A stretch of DNA of 64,000 nucleotides. It comes from Ornithinicoccus sp045032955 (GTDB lineage: Bacteria; Actinomycetota; Actinomycetes; Actinomycetales; Dermatophilaceae). Below are positions 34,549 to 42,465 of the stretch, one piece after another. The notes under the pieces were generated by a model, which was not told where the DNA came from, made no database searches, and worked only from the letters and a program-made list of their open reading frames with translations. The DNA is taken from positions 62,001-126,000 of the forward strand of contig NZ_JBJFZU010000011.1 in the NCBI RefSeq assembly GCF_045032955.1. The letters run 5' to 3'. The translations under genes and the position numbers were made by a program. The number at the start of each line of letters is the position of its first letter. Within the stretch, counting starts at the first letter, position 1.

Positions 34549-35328
34549 TCAGCCGTGCCAGCCGAGCCGGGCCGACACGTCGGTCGCGGCGGTGCGCAGC
34601 GGGGCCAGCAGCTCCCGTTCCCGCTCCGGGTCCATCCGGAACGAGGGACCGGACAGGCTGATCGAGGCGATCAGCTCGCCGTGCGCGTTGTGGACCGGGG
34701 CCGCCATGGCGGTGAGCCCGATGTCGAGCTCGTCGCGCACCACCGCGTAGCCCCGCTCCTTGGCGAGCGTCACCAGCCGCTCCAGCTCCGCGGGCCGGGT
34801 CACCGTGTGCGGGGTGAAGGCGGTCAGCTCACCCCAGGCCTCCGGACGCTCGGCCGGGGCGAGGCCACCGAGCAGCACCCGGCCGTTGGAGGTGGCGTGC
34901 AGCGGGATGTGCTGACCCACCCAGTTGTAGGAGGTGATCGTCGAGGGGCCCAGCGCCTGGTCGACGTAGAGCGCGGTGTGCCCGGCCATCACCGCCACGT
35001 TCACGGTCTCACCGGTCTGCTCGGCCAGCACCCGGCATACCGGACGCGCCTCCTGGACCAGGTCGAGCCGGGCGGTGGTCGCCCCGGCTAGCCGCAGGAT
35101 CCCGGCCCCCAGCCGCAGCGGGCCCCGGGCCTCCGTCTGCTCGACCAGGTCGTGGGCGGCGAGGGCGGCGACCGTCCGGCTGACGGTGCTCTTGTGGACC
35201 CCGAGCTCGTCGGCGATCTCCCCCAGGCCGGCGTCTCCGGTACGGGCCAGGATCTCGAGGATGGTCAGGGCGCGGTCCACGGACTGCACCGGGGACCGGT
35301 CGCCGGCGTCGGTCTCCTCATCGGCCAT
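34549..35328 (-). CDS. IclR family regulator (paralogue 2)
   Basis: 259 residues. Same architecture as the gene at 32197: winged helix (PVQSVDRALTILEILARTGD, ADELGVHKSTVSRTVAALAA) and effector domain (LYVDQALGPSTITSYNWVGQ, VRDELDIGLTAMAAPVHNAH). Convergent with the DmdA-like gene (9-base gap) and 9 bases downstream of the metF-like gene, with which it is probably cotranscribed. Two close IclR copies around one demethylase gene suggest duplication with the two regulators dividing control of the locus. Confidence 0.9.
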   Translation of the reverse strand: MADEETDAGDRSPVQSVDRALTILEILARTGDAGLGEIADELGVHKSTVSRTVAALAAHDLVEQTEARGPLRLGAGILRLAGATTARLDLVQEARPVCRVLAEQTGETVNVAVMAGHTALYVDQALGPSTITSYNWVGQHIPLHATSNGRVLLGGLAPAERPEAWGELTAFTPHTVTRPAELERLVTLAKERGYAVVRDELDIGLTAMAAPVHNAHGELIASISLSGPSFRMDPERERELLAPLRTAATDVSARLGWHG

Positions 35329-35337
35329 GAGGCGATG

Positions 35338-36213
35338 CTAGGGGCCGGTGGCCCGGGCCCCACGGCCGGGGTGGAGAGGCTCGAGCGCATCCAGCTGCTG
35401 CCGGCGCCAGGCCTCGACCCGCTCCACCTGGTTGAAGGTGTAGAGGTGCAGGCCACAGATCCCGAGGCCCTCGTCCGCCGCCAGGGCCGCGACCCTGCGC
35501 ACGAAACCGGTGCTGGAGAAGCCGGGCAGGGCGATCCGGGCGAGCACCCCGCGCTGCTTGCGCAGGAACCGGACCGAGTCGCCGACCCCGATCGTGGTCG
35601 CCATCCGGAGCAGCCGGGCGGGGTCGACCGGGCCGGGCACGCCGACGTGCACGGGCAGGGTCACGCCGCGCTCGCGCACCCACCGCAGCCAGGCGGCCAG
35701 CGCCGCGTCGTCGAAGGTCATGTTGGAGACGAGCGAGGTGGCGTGCCGGCGCTTGTCCCACATGGACTGCACCAGGACCTCGTCCGGGATACCGGGGTGG
35801 GACTCCGGGTAGCCGGTGATGCCGACGTGCTCGAAGGGCCGGCCCAGTTCGTCGAGGGCGAGCAGCAGCTCGAGGGCACCGTCGAAGGTCTCGGCGGTGC
35901 CGGCCGCGTCCCCGCCCGGGACGAAGACCTCGGTGACACCCAGGCCCTGCAGCCGCGAGACCAGCTCGGGCAGCGCGTCGCGGGTGACCATCCGGGCCGC
36001 CAGGTGCGGCACCACCCGGTAGCGCGGGGCCAGTCGCTCGACCACCGCCAGCGTGGCGTCCAGCCCGGTGGTCGGCGACGCGGTGACGGTGACGGTGCGG
36101 CCGGCCGGCACGTGCTCGTGCACCTGGTCGACGATGCCGGCCGACGGGAAGACCTCCAGGCGGGCGCCCCGGAGCAACGGCGCCAACGCCCGGGGGGCAC
36201 GCCTGTTGCTCAT
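35338..36213 (-). CDS. metF: Methylenetetrahydrofolate reductase-like protein
   Basis: 291 residues, the usual MTHFR barrel length. Recognisable segments: LEVFPSAGIVDQV, VVPHLAARMVTRD, GVTEVFVPGGDAAGT, GITGYPESHPGIPDEVL and the later SNMTFDDAALAAWLRW with GICGLHLYTFNQVERV. In catabolic settings the enzyme can run from methyl-THF to methylene-THF, which is what a DmdA-like demethylase next door would need. It diverges from biosynthetic MetF (no E-x-x-P motif that I can place), so an unusual member is possible. The ATG follows a TATGAT box by six bases. A longer upstream frame crosses repeats and is rejected. Confidence 0.72.
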   Translation of the reverse strand: MSNRRAPRALAPLLRGARLEVFPSAGIVDQVHEHVPAGRTVTVTASPTTGLDATLAVVERLAPRYRVVPHLAARMVTRDALPELVSRLQGLGVTEVFVPGGDAAGTAETFDGALELLLALDELGRPFEHVGITGYPESHPGIPDEVLVQSMWDKRRHATSLVSNMTFDDAALAAWLRWVRERGVTLPVHVGVPGPVDPARLLRMATTIGVGDSVRFLRKQRGVLARIALPGFSSTGFVRRVAALAADEGLGICGLHLYTFNQVERVEAWRRQQLDALEPLHPGRGARATGP

Positions 36214-36219
36214 GGCGCA

Positions 36220-36225
36220 ATCATA
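36220..36225 (-). promoter_or_regulatory. -10 box TATGAT, leaderless metF start
   Basis: On the minus strand TATGAT is followed by six bases (TGCGCC) and ATG 36213. It is the best -10 match in the window. TGCGC on both sides resembles the TTGCG elements of the neighbouring IclR regions, so the IclR paralogue may act here. Confidence 0.5.
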
Positions 36226-36258
36226 CTCGCCCTGCGCACCATCCGCACCCCCTCCCCG

Positions 36259-36312
36259 CCGAGCGTCGCCCGTGGTTGCCCTGCACCCCACCGAGCGTCG
36301 CCCGTGGTTGCC
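36259..36312 (+). repeat. Two identical 22-bp type-E repeats
   Basis: 36259-36280 and 36291-36312 are identical (CCGAGCGTCGCCCGTGGTTG plus CC), separated by CTGCACCCCA. They share CCGAGCGTC and GTTGCC with type-A units. A one-mismatch copy lies inside the E2 gene at 14917. These fill the start of the 576-bp gene-free stretch 36214-36789, which otherwise holds the D repeats; I see no gene there. Confidence 0.85.
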
Positions 36313-36349
36313 CGCCCGCGTGCTGCCCGGATGCCGACCCGGCCCTCGA

Positions 36350-36442
36350 GCCGGCCGGGTGTCCCCTCCCGGCCGGCCCGAAGGGCCTCCACCCGCGTGT
36401 CCCTGAGCGGGGAGGCCCCTGAGCCGTGGCGGCCTGGTCCTC
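36350..36442. repeat. D1 hairpin repeat
   Basis: Arms GCCGGCCGGG (36350-36359) and CCCGGCCGGC (36368-36377) with an 8-base loop, then a second stem GGGCCTCC (36383-36390)/GGAGGCCC (36411-36418), ending TGGTCCTCA. Similar elements are at 36656 and 37381. It looks like a double-hairpin terminator or REP-like element. Confidence 0.8.
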
Positions 36443-36655
36443 ATCCGAGCCGCACGACCGTCCTCGACAGGGCGGTCAGGACGTGGACGGACCGGAGCGG
36501 GGGCGCCGGGGATGGGGCTCCTGCTCCGATGACCCGCCGACGAGATGACACGGGCGAGAACGTGGCAACAACCCTAGGGCGGCCACACCCCGCGTGCAGG
36601 GGCCAAAAGTCCTGGATGCGGGGTGACCTTGGTCCCGTCCCGCGGCGGTATGCCG

Positions 36656-36771
36656 GGCCGGCCGGGTCTCTTGACCCGGCCGGCCCGTGGGGCCTCGACC
36701 CGCGCGTCGATGCGCGGGGAGCGCCCTCGAGCCGTGGCGGTGTGGTGTCCCTGCCAGCACCGCACGGCTGG
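36656..36771. repeat. D2 hairpin repeat
   Basis: Perfect 13-bp stem: GGCCGGCCGGGTC (36656-36668), loop TCTT, GACCCGGCCGGCC (36673-36685). Then CGACCCGCG and GCGGGGAG segments and a tail with GTGTCCCTGCCAGCACCG shared with D3. It sits just downstream of the YqeB stop codon (minus strand), where it would end transcription. Confidence 0.82.
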
Positions 36772-36789
36772 TCGGTGGTGTCGGCGCCC

Positions 36790-37257
36790 TCAGCTCGACT
36801 CGTACGGGTAGCCGCGGGAGACGAAGGCCTCACGCACCGCGTCCCGGCCGGCATCGACCGACTTCGCGAAGATGACGCGGCCGCCCTGGCCGTCGATGTG
36901 CACCGTCTTGCCGTCGCGGTGGATGCCGACGATGTCGGCCCGCGGGACGGTCCGGCGGTCCTCGCCGTGCACGACGACGACCGCGTCGTCGTGCACCTCC
37001 AGCCCGTACTCATCAGCGATGACGACCATCGCGGCCACCAGGCCGAGCAGCAGCCCCACCAGGGGACGGACCACCAGCAGCCACCCCTGGTCCAGGCCCC
37101 CGACCCAGTCGAGCGCGCCGCCGAACGGCACGAACGGGACCTCGGCGAGCCACCGTGCCAACCATGGCGACGCCGCGAAGAGCGCCAGCCCGCCCCCGCC
37201 GAGCAGCGCGTAGGTCCACGCCTTGTCGGCGCCCGTCAGACCCAGGGAGGAGTGCAT
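36790..37257 (-). CDS. YqeB family membrane protein, C-terminally truncated
   Basis: 155 residues. Two hydrophobic segments (about 17-40 and 60-82) are followed by a small beta-rich PH-like domain (YGLEVHDDAVVVVHGEDRR, VPRADIVGIHRDGKTVHIDG). YqeB proteins are usually about 230 residues and continue, after a segment like VSRGYPYES, with a helical domain that ends in a basic Tyr-Trp-Arg motif (family knowledge from memory). Here the protein stops at that junction, close to the D2 repeat, so the last ~75 residues are absent. Function of the family is unknown. Confidence 0.72.
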   Translation of the reverse strand: MHSSLGLTGADKAWTYALLGGGGLALFAASPWLARWLAEVPFVPFGGALDWVGGLDQGWLLVVRPLVGLLLGLVAAMVVIADEYGLEVHDDAVVVVHGEDRRTVPRADIVGIHRDGKTVHIDGQGGRVIFAKSVDAGRDAVREAFVSRGYPYESS

Positions 37258-37380
37258 ACCACCACGCTAGGGCGGTCGCCGGTGGGGCACATCCGACGAA
37301 GGTCGAGGCCTTCGCCGACTTTGGTCTGGGCCCGCGTGCGGTCTGGCCGGCAGAACCCCGTCCACCGCGGTGGAGGGTGT

Positions 37381-37500
37381 GGGGCCGGCCGGGCGTCCCT
37401 TCCCGGCCGGCCCCGGGGGCCTGCGACCCGCGTCCCTGCGCGGGGAGGCCCCTCGAGCCGTGACGGTGTGGTGTCCCTGCCAGCACCGCCCGACTGGTCC
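37381..37500. repeat. D3 hairpin repeat
   Basis: Perfect 13-bp stem: 37381-37393 with 37402-37414 around an 8-base loop, then a GCCTGCGACCCGCG/CGCGGGGAGGC stem and the GTGTCCCTGCCAGCACCG tail. It ends TGGTCCTCA, in which TCA is the reverse-strand stop codon of the permease gene at 37501; D1 has the same TGGTCCTCA end. Fills the 243-bp gap between the permease and YqeB. Confidence 0.82.
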
Positions 37501-39984
37501 TCAAGCGGCGGCCAACCCCTGTGCGGGGGTGACCCGTGCCGCGCGGCGGGCCGGCAGCACGCTGGCCAGCACCCCGGCCAGCAGCGCCACGCCGACGATG
37601 ATCCCGACCCGGCCCCAGGGCACCGCCAGCGACAGCGGGGTGCCTTCCGGGAGGATCGTCTGGATGCCCAGCGCGGCATACCCGATCCCGAGCGCGAGGC
37701 CCAGGCCGGCGCTGACCAGGGCCAGCAGCACGCCCTCGGTCAGCAGCATTCCGCGCATCTGGCCACGGGTGAGCCCGAGGCCGCGCAGCAGGGCGTGCTC
37801 GCGGTGCCGCTCGATCACTGACAGCGACAGCGTGTTGGCGATCCCGACCACCGCGATCAGCACCGCGACCCCGAGCAGGGCGGTGGCGATGAGCACCATC
37901 ACGTCCAGGATCTGGGTGATCAGCGCACGCTCCGCCGCGGCGCCCTGGACGGTCATCCCGGCGTCCGCGGTGAGGTCGTTGATGGTGGTCATGGTGGCCC
38001 CCACGTCGGCGTCGTCGTCCAGCCGGATGAGGACCGCGCCGGGCTGCAGGTTGTCCCCGCCCCCGGACAGCGACTCCAGGTCCTCCGGCTGCAGCGCCAT
38101 CCCGGCACCGCCCAGGCCGAGCTCGATGACCGTGAGGTCCTGGCTCCCTCCGGGTCCGGTGACAGTGAGGGTGTCGCCCGCCTCGACGCCCTGGACGGCT
38201 CGGTCGAAGGAGCCCAGCCCGACGGTGCCCGGGGCCAGGGCGGCCACCAGGTCCTCGCTGCGCAGCACCTGCTCCGCGGTGGCCGGGTCCAGCGCGGCGG
38301 CCGGGCCGGGGCCCCTGTCACCGACCTCGAGGTATGCCGTGTCCACCACCTGCGCGGCGCGGACCCCGTCCACCCCGGCCAGCCGGTCGACCAGGGCGAC
38401 GTCGACGGCCGTGGGCCGCGGCGTGTCATCGTCCAACCCGGGCTCGGTCTGGGCCACCAGGTCGATGGCGTAGGCCTGGTCGATCTCGCCCAGGGCGGTG
38501 CGCTCGCCCGAGGCGGCACCCACCGAGGTCATCGTGATCAGGGTGACGCCGACCAGGAGCGCGGCGCTGGTCGCGGCCGCCCGGCCCGGGTTGCGCACCG
38601 CACCGGCGACCGCGAGCCGTCCCGGCACCCCGGCCGGTCGGGCGGCGAGGCCCAGCAGGCGCACCAGGGCAGGCACCACGACCACCGCGGCCAGCAGCAC
38701 ACCGACGAAGGAGACCAGCCCGCCGGCGACGCCGAGCAGCACCTGCCGCTGGGCGGCACCGAGCACCATGAGGCCGGTGCCCCCGGCGACCAGCAGCACC
38801 GCGAGCAGGACCCGCACCGGGTTCACCCGCGAGGACGCGGCCGGCTCGCCGCTCGGGCGCAGCGCCGCCAGCGGCGACACCCGGGTGGCCCGGGCCGCCG
38901 GCCACCAGGACGCGAGCATGGTGATCGCCACGCCCACCACGACCGGGACCACCAGGCTGAGCCAGCCGACCTCGAGGCCGGTGCCCAGCGGTATACCGAT
39001 GTCGGCGTTGCGGCCCAGGGTCAGCAGCAGCTGCGCGAGCCCGACCCCGCCGACGACACCGACCACGGAGGCCAGCGTTCCGAGCACCACCGCCTCGATG
39101 AGGACCGAGCGCCGCACCTGCGCCCGGGTGGCCCCGACGCAGCGCAGCAGCGCCAGCTCCCCGGTCCGCTGGGCCAGCGTGATGGTGAAGGTGTTGGCGA
39201 TGACGATCGCGGCGGTGGCCAGCGCCACCGCGCCGAAACCGAGCAGGATCGAGCCGAGCACCAGGGTCTGTCCGGTCAGCGCCGCGACCCGGTCGGCGGC
39301 GGCCTCCGGCCCGGTCTGCAGGACGGTGCCCGGCAGCACCTGGGCCAGGGCGTCGCGCACCTCGTCCACGGTCGCCGAACCGGCCACCGTCACCTGGGCG
39401 GACTCGTAGGAGAGCAGCGGGTCCAGCTCGCGCAGCGTGGCGTCGGTGGCCAGGAACCCCTCGTTGTAGCTGAGCGAGTGCACGTCTCCGGGGTCGACGA
39501 CCCCCACCACGGTCAACCCGAGCCGGTCACCGGGGCTGCCCTCGGCGGTGCGCGTGGTGAGCGTGAGCTCGTCCCCGACGGACACCTCCCCGGCCAGGGC
39601 CTGGTTGACCGTGGCCTCGCCGTCGGCCGCCGGCATCCGACCCTCCAGCAAGGTCATCCCCCCGGCCGGCACGGAGGTGCCCACCAGGAAGCTGTTGCCC
39701 CGGTCGACACCCACCGTCGTATCCGCGACGACCTCGTCCACGCCGTCCACCGCGGCGACGCGGTCCACGTCCTCGGCGCCCAGCCAGGTGCTGTCCTCCC
39801 CGGTCACGACCAGGTCGGCGTCGCGCAGGCCCCCGGCGACCGCCTCCTCGAGCCCGGTCTGGGCGGTGGAGACGACCACCAGGCTGGTGGTCAGGAAGCC
39901 GACCCCGATGAGGATCGCCACCGCGGCCGAGACCAGCCGGCGACCGCGCGAGGCAAGGCCGGCGGTCATCCACCCGGCCGCCAT
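37501..39984 (-). CDS. FtsX/MacB-like ABC transporter permease
   Basis: 827 residues. Two FtsX modules, each with a transmembrane helix, a large extracytoplasmic domain or loop and helices: the first helix is SAAVAILIGVGFLTTSLVVV, then FGAVALATAAIVIANTFTITLAQRTGELAL, LLRCVGATRAQVRRSV, and in the second half ISLSVIERHREHALLRGLGL-type sequence and a final pair of helices. About ten transmembrane segments. Permeases of this kind (MacB, LolC/E, BceB-like) export lipids, peptides or antibiotics, or act in sensing. Start overlaps the ATPase stop by one base. Confidence 0.88.
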   Translation of the reverse strand: MAAGWMTAGLASRGRRLVSAAVAILIGVGFLTTSLVVVSTAQTGLEEAVAGGLRDADLVVTGEDSTWLGAEDVDRVAAVDGVDEVVADTTVGVDRGNSFLVGTSVPAGGMTLLEGRMPAADGEATVNQALAGEVSVGDELTLTTRTAEGSPGDRLGLTVVGVVDPGDVHSLSYNEGFLATDATLRELDPLLSYESAQVTVAGSATVDEVRDALAQVLPGTVLQTGPEAAADRVAALTGQTLVLGSILLGFGAVALATAAIVIANTFTITLAQRTGELALLRCVGATRAQVRRSVLIEAVVLGTLASVVGVVGGVGLAQLLLTLGRNADIGIPLGTGLEVGWLSLVVPVVVGVAITMLASWWPAARATRVSPLAALRPSGEPAASSRVNPVRVLLAVLLVAGGTGLMVLGAAQRQVLLGVAGGLVSFVGVLLAAVVVVPALVRLLGLAARPAGVPGRLAVAGAVRNPGRAAATSAALLVGVTLITMTSVGAASGERTALGEIDQAYAIDLVAQTEPGLDDDTPRPTAVDVALVDRLAGVDGVRAAQVVDTAYLEVGDRGPGPAAALDPATAEQVLRSEDLVAALAPGTVGLGSFDRAVQGVEAGDTLTVTGPGGSQDLTVIELGLGGAGMALQPEDLESLSGGGDNLQPGAVLIRLDDDADVGATMTTINDLTADAGMTVQGAAAERALITQILDVMVLIATALLGVAVLIAVVGIANTLSLSVIERHREHALLRGLGLTRGQMRGMLLTEGVLLALVSAGLGLALGIGYAALGIQTILPEGTPLSLAVPWGRVGIIVGVALLAGVLASVLPARRAARVTPAQGLAAA

Positions 39985-40757
39985 CAGGCGACCTTCCCGA
40001 CGTCCCGGATGCCGGCCAGCACGGCGTCGGCGTCCGGGTCGATGATCTCGCCGGCGATCCGGCCGTCGGCGAGCAGCAGCACCCGGTCGGCGACCGCTGC
40101 GGCGCTCGGGTCGTGGGTGACCATGACCACCGTCTGCTTCCACTCGTCGACCGAGCGCCGCAGCAGGGCGAGCACCTCGGCACCGGTGGTGCTGTCCAGG
40201 GCGCCGGTCGGCTCGTCGGCGAAGATGACCTCCGGGCGGGTCACCAGGGCGCGGGCCAGGGCGACCCGCTGCTGCTGTCCGCCGGAGAGCTCACCGGGCC
40301 GGTGGTCCAGCCGCCCGCCCAGGCCGAGGGCCTCGATGACCGTCTGCTCCCAGCCCGCGTCGGCCGTGCGTCCGGCCAGGTCGAGCGGGAGCCGGATGTT
40401 CTGCCGGGCGGTGAGCGTGGGCAGCAGGTTGAACGCCTGGAAGACGAACCCGACCGACTGCCGGCGCAGCCGGGTCAGCTGGGCGTCGGACAGCGAGGTC
40501 AGCTCGTGCTCACCCAGGTAGGTGCGGCCCCCGGTCGGGGTGTCCAGGCCGGCGAGCAGGTGCATCAGGGTCGACTTTCCCGAGCCGCTCGGCCCCATGA
40601 TCGCGGTGAACCTGCCCGCCTCGATGCCCACGGACACCCCGTCCAGGGCGGTCACGACGGTCTCCCCGCGGCCGTAGGTCTTGGTCAGGTCGAGGGCGCT
40701 GGCGGCGAGCGCGTTCCCCTGTCGCGGTGCGGTCTGCGTCGGTGCTGTCTTCGTCAT
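39984..40757 (-). CDS. ABC transporter ATPase (MacB/LolD type)
   Basis: 257 residues. Walker A MGPSGSGKSTLMHLLAGL, Q-loop QSVGFVFQAFNLLPTLTA, signature LSGGQQQRVALARAL, Walker B VIFADEPTGALDS and H-loop VTHD. The length and the sequence GFVFQ-x-FNLLP are those of the LolD/MacB subgroup, which pairs with FtsX permeases. First gene of the minus-strand pair. The chosen ATG (40757) lies 20 residues inside a longer frame whose leader has no homology. Confidence 0.93.
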   Translation of the reverse strand: MTKTAPTQTAPRQGNALAASALDLTKTYGRGETVVTALDGVSVGIEAGRFTAIMGPSGSGKSTLMHLLAGLDTPTGGRTYLGEHELTSLSDAQLTRLRRQSVGFVFQAFNLLPTLTARQNIRLPLDLAGRTADAGWEQTVIEALGLGGRLDHRPGELSGGQQQRVALARALVTRPEVIFADEPTGALDSTTGAEVLALLRRSVDEWKQTVVMVTHDPSAAAVADRVLLLADGRIAGEIIDPDADAVLAGIRDVGKVA

Positions 40758-40902
40758 GCTCCTGACGGTATGAACCCCAGGTCGCCGCCCACATCCACCG
40801 GTGGGCCCACGTGCTCCGACCACCGTCCACCCCAGGTATGAGGTCGCTCACGACAGGCATACTGGTCACCCCCTTCGGGGGCCGAGTCGCCGAGGAGCAC
40901 CT

Positions 40903-41748
40903 ATGGAGCAGCAGACCAGGTCCGTCCTGGACGTGACCTCACCCCGGTTCGCCGTCGCGAGCCTCCTCGGCGCGGCGGCCGCCGCACTGCCGGACCCGCA
41001 TGCCGGTCCCGCGAGCAGGTACCTCTCCCGGGTGGCTGGAGCGGCCTTCGCCGGCTTCTGGGGCGCGGCGATCGTGCGCCGCACCGGCCCGCTCCTCGTA
41101 CCGGGAGAGTGGGCAGGTGCCACCGGGCTCGCGTTGCTCACCGCCGCCGCGGCCCCGCTCAACGAGAAGCTGGACGCCCGGATGGTGGCGGCCCTGGACC
41201 GGCGCAGGGTGCCACAGCCACGCGTCTGGTTGGCTCTGCTCACGGCGGGTGGCGCCGCCCTCGGGGTCTGGGCCGAGCGACGAGACGCAGCGGCGAGTGC
41301 CGACGGCGCCGGGCTCACCGACGCCGAGCCCCCGGCGGTGCCACTCACGCCCGAGCAGCACGAGCTCCTGCGACGGATGCTGGCCGCCCGGTCGCTGCCC
41401 GGCTCGGACGTGCTGCTCTCCCAGCTTCACGGAGCACGATCGACACCCTGGGAAACACAGCCCGTGCCCGACCTCCCCCTGGTGGTCCCGGGGTCGAGCC
41501 CGCGGGTGGTGCCGCACCGCCAGCAGTGGCCGGTGCGGGCCCGGTGGACCGTCGGGAACGGCCAGGAGGTCGAGGCGTCCGTCTGGATCGACGAGGGCCA
41601 CCTCACCCATCTGAGCGTGCTGCCGCTGATCGAGGACGCCGACCCGGTCGAGCAGACGGTGCTGATGGACGGGTCCTTCGACGGGTGGCCCGACCCTGAC
41701 CGGCCTACCATGGTCGCGGAGACCGACGAGGGTCTGCGTCCGGCCTGA
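40903..41748 (+). CDS. Hypothetical membrane protein
   Basis: 281 residues. A hydrophobic N-terminal half (residues 15-125) contains three or four membrane segments (FAGFWGAAIV, GATGLALLTAAAA, VWLALLTAGGAALGVWA). The C-terminal half (about 190-260) is soluble and looks like a beta-rich domain with VVPHRQQWPVRARWTVG and EASVWIDEGHLTHLSVL. No family recognised. GAGGAG lies 9 bases before ATG 40903. It is convergent with the response regulator with a 3-base gap, so no room for a terminator between them. Confidence 0.7.
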   Translation: MEQQTRSVLDVTSPRFAVASLLGAAAAALPDPHAGPASRYLSRVAGAAFAGFWGAAIVRRTGPLLVPGEWAGATGLALLTAAAAPLNEKLDARMVAALDRRRVPQPRVWLALLTAGGAALGVWAERRDAAASADGAGLTDAEPPAVPLTPEQHELLRRMLAARSLPGSDVLLSQLHGARSTPWETQPVPDLPLVVPGSSPRVVPHRQQWPVRARWTVGNGQEVEASVWIDEGHLTHLSVLPLIEDADPVEQTVLMDGSFDGWPDPDRPTMVAETDEGLRPA

Positions 41749-41751
41749 GTC

Positions 41752-42465
41752 CTACTCGGGGCGTCCGACCAGCCCGGTCTCGTAGGCGGTGATGACCATC
41801 TGCACCCGGTCCCGCAGCGAGAGCTTGTGCAGGACCCGGCCGATGTGGGTCTTCACCGTGGCCTCGGCCAGGAACAGCTCGGCGGCGATCTCGCTGTTGG
41901 TCAGCCCGCGCCCCACCGTCTCGAGCACCTCACGCTCCCGTTCGGTGAGCGGCTCCAGCCGGCTGGTGGCGGCCCGTCGTCGCGCGGCGGCCTGCCCGGC
42001 GGAGTCGGCCTCCGGAAGGTCGGGCACGAAACGTTCCAGCAGCCGCCGGGTGGTCGAGGGCGCCATCGCCGCGTCACCGGCGTGCACGGCGCGGATCGCG
42101 GAGAGCAGCTCGGCCGGGCCGGCGTCCTTGAGCAGGAAACCGGCGGCGCCGGCCTTGAGGGCGGCGAAGACGTACTCGTCCAGGTCGAAGGTGGTCAGCA
42201 CCAGCACCTTGGCGTCCTGGCTGGGTGAGCCCTCGGCGAGCAGCCGTCGGGTGGTCTCCACCCCGTCTAGCCGCGGCATCCGGATGTCCATCAGCACCAC
42301 GTCGGGACGGGTGGCCTCGACGGCGTCCAGGGCGGCGAGGCCGTCGGCCGCCTCCCCGACGACGGTCATGTCCGGCTGCGCGTCCAGCACCATCCGGAAC
42401 CCGGCCCTGACCAGCTCCTGGTCGTCGACGAGGAAGAGCCTGATCGGGCCGGTGGTCTCGCTCAC
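41752..42465 (-). CDS. NarL/FixJ-family response regulator
   Basis: 237 residues. Receiver: LFLVDDQELVRAGF, phospho-acceptor in VVLMDIRMPRLDG, LVLTTFD and LLKDAGP. LuxR-type DNA-binding domain near the C-terminus: LTEREREVLETVGRGLTNSE and EATVKTHIGRVLHK. Partner of the kinase encoded just upstream (4-bp overlap). The two are beside an FtsX-type ABC exporter, a pairing often used for antibiotic or envelope-stress responses, though they are separated by one hypothetical gene on the other strand. Confidence 0.93.
   Translation of the reverse strand: MSETTGPIRLFLVDDQELVRAGFRMVLDAQPDMTVVGEAADGLAALDAVEATRPDVVLMDIRMPRLDGVETTRRLLAEGSPSQDAKVLVLTTFDLDEYVFAALKAGAAGFLLKDAGPAELLSAIRAVHAGDAAMAPSTTRRLLERFVPDLPEADSAGQAAARRRAATSRLEPLTEREREVLETVGRGLTNSEIAAELFLAEATVKTHIGRVLHKLSLRDRVQMVITAYETGLVGRPE

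Noticed and set aside
36214..36444. Upstream extension of the metF reading frame
   Set aside because: It runs through E and D repeats, is Gly/Arg-rich and lacks homology; a TATGAT box sits six bases before ATG 36213.
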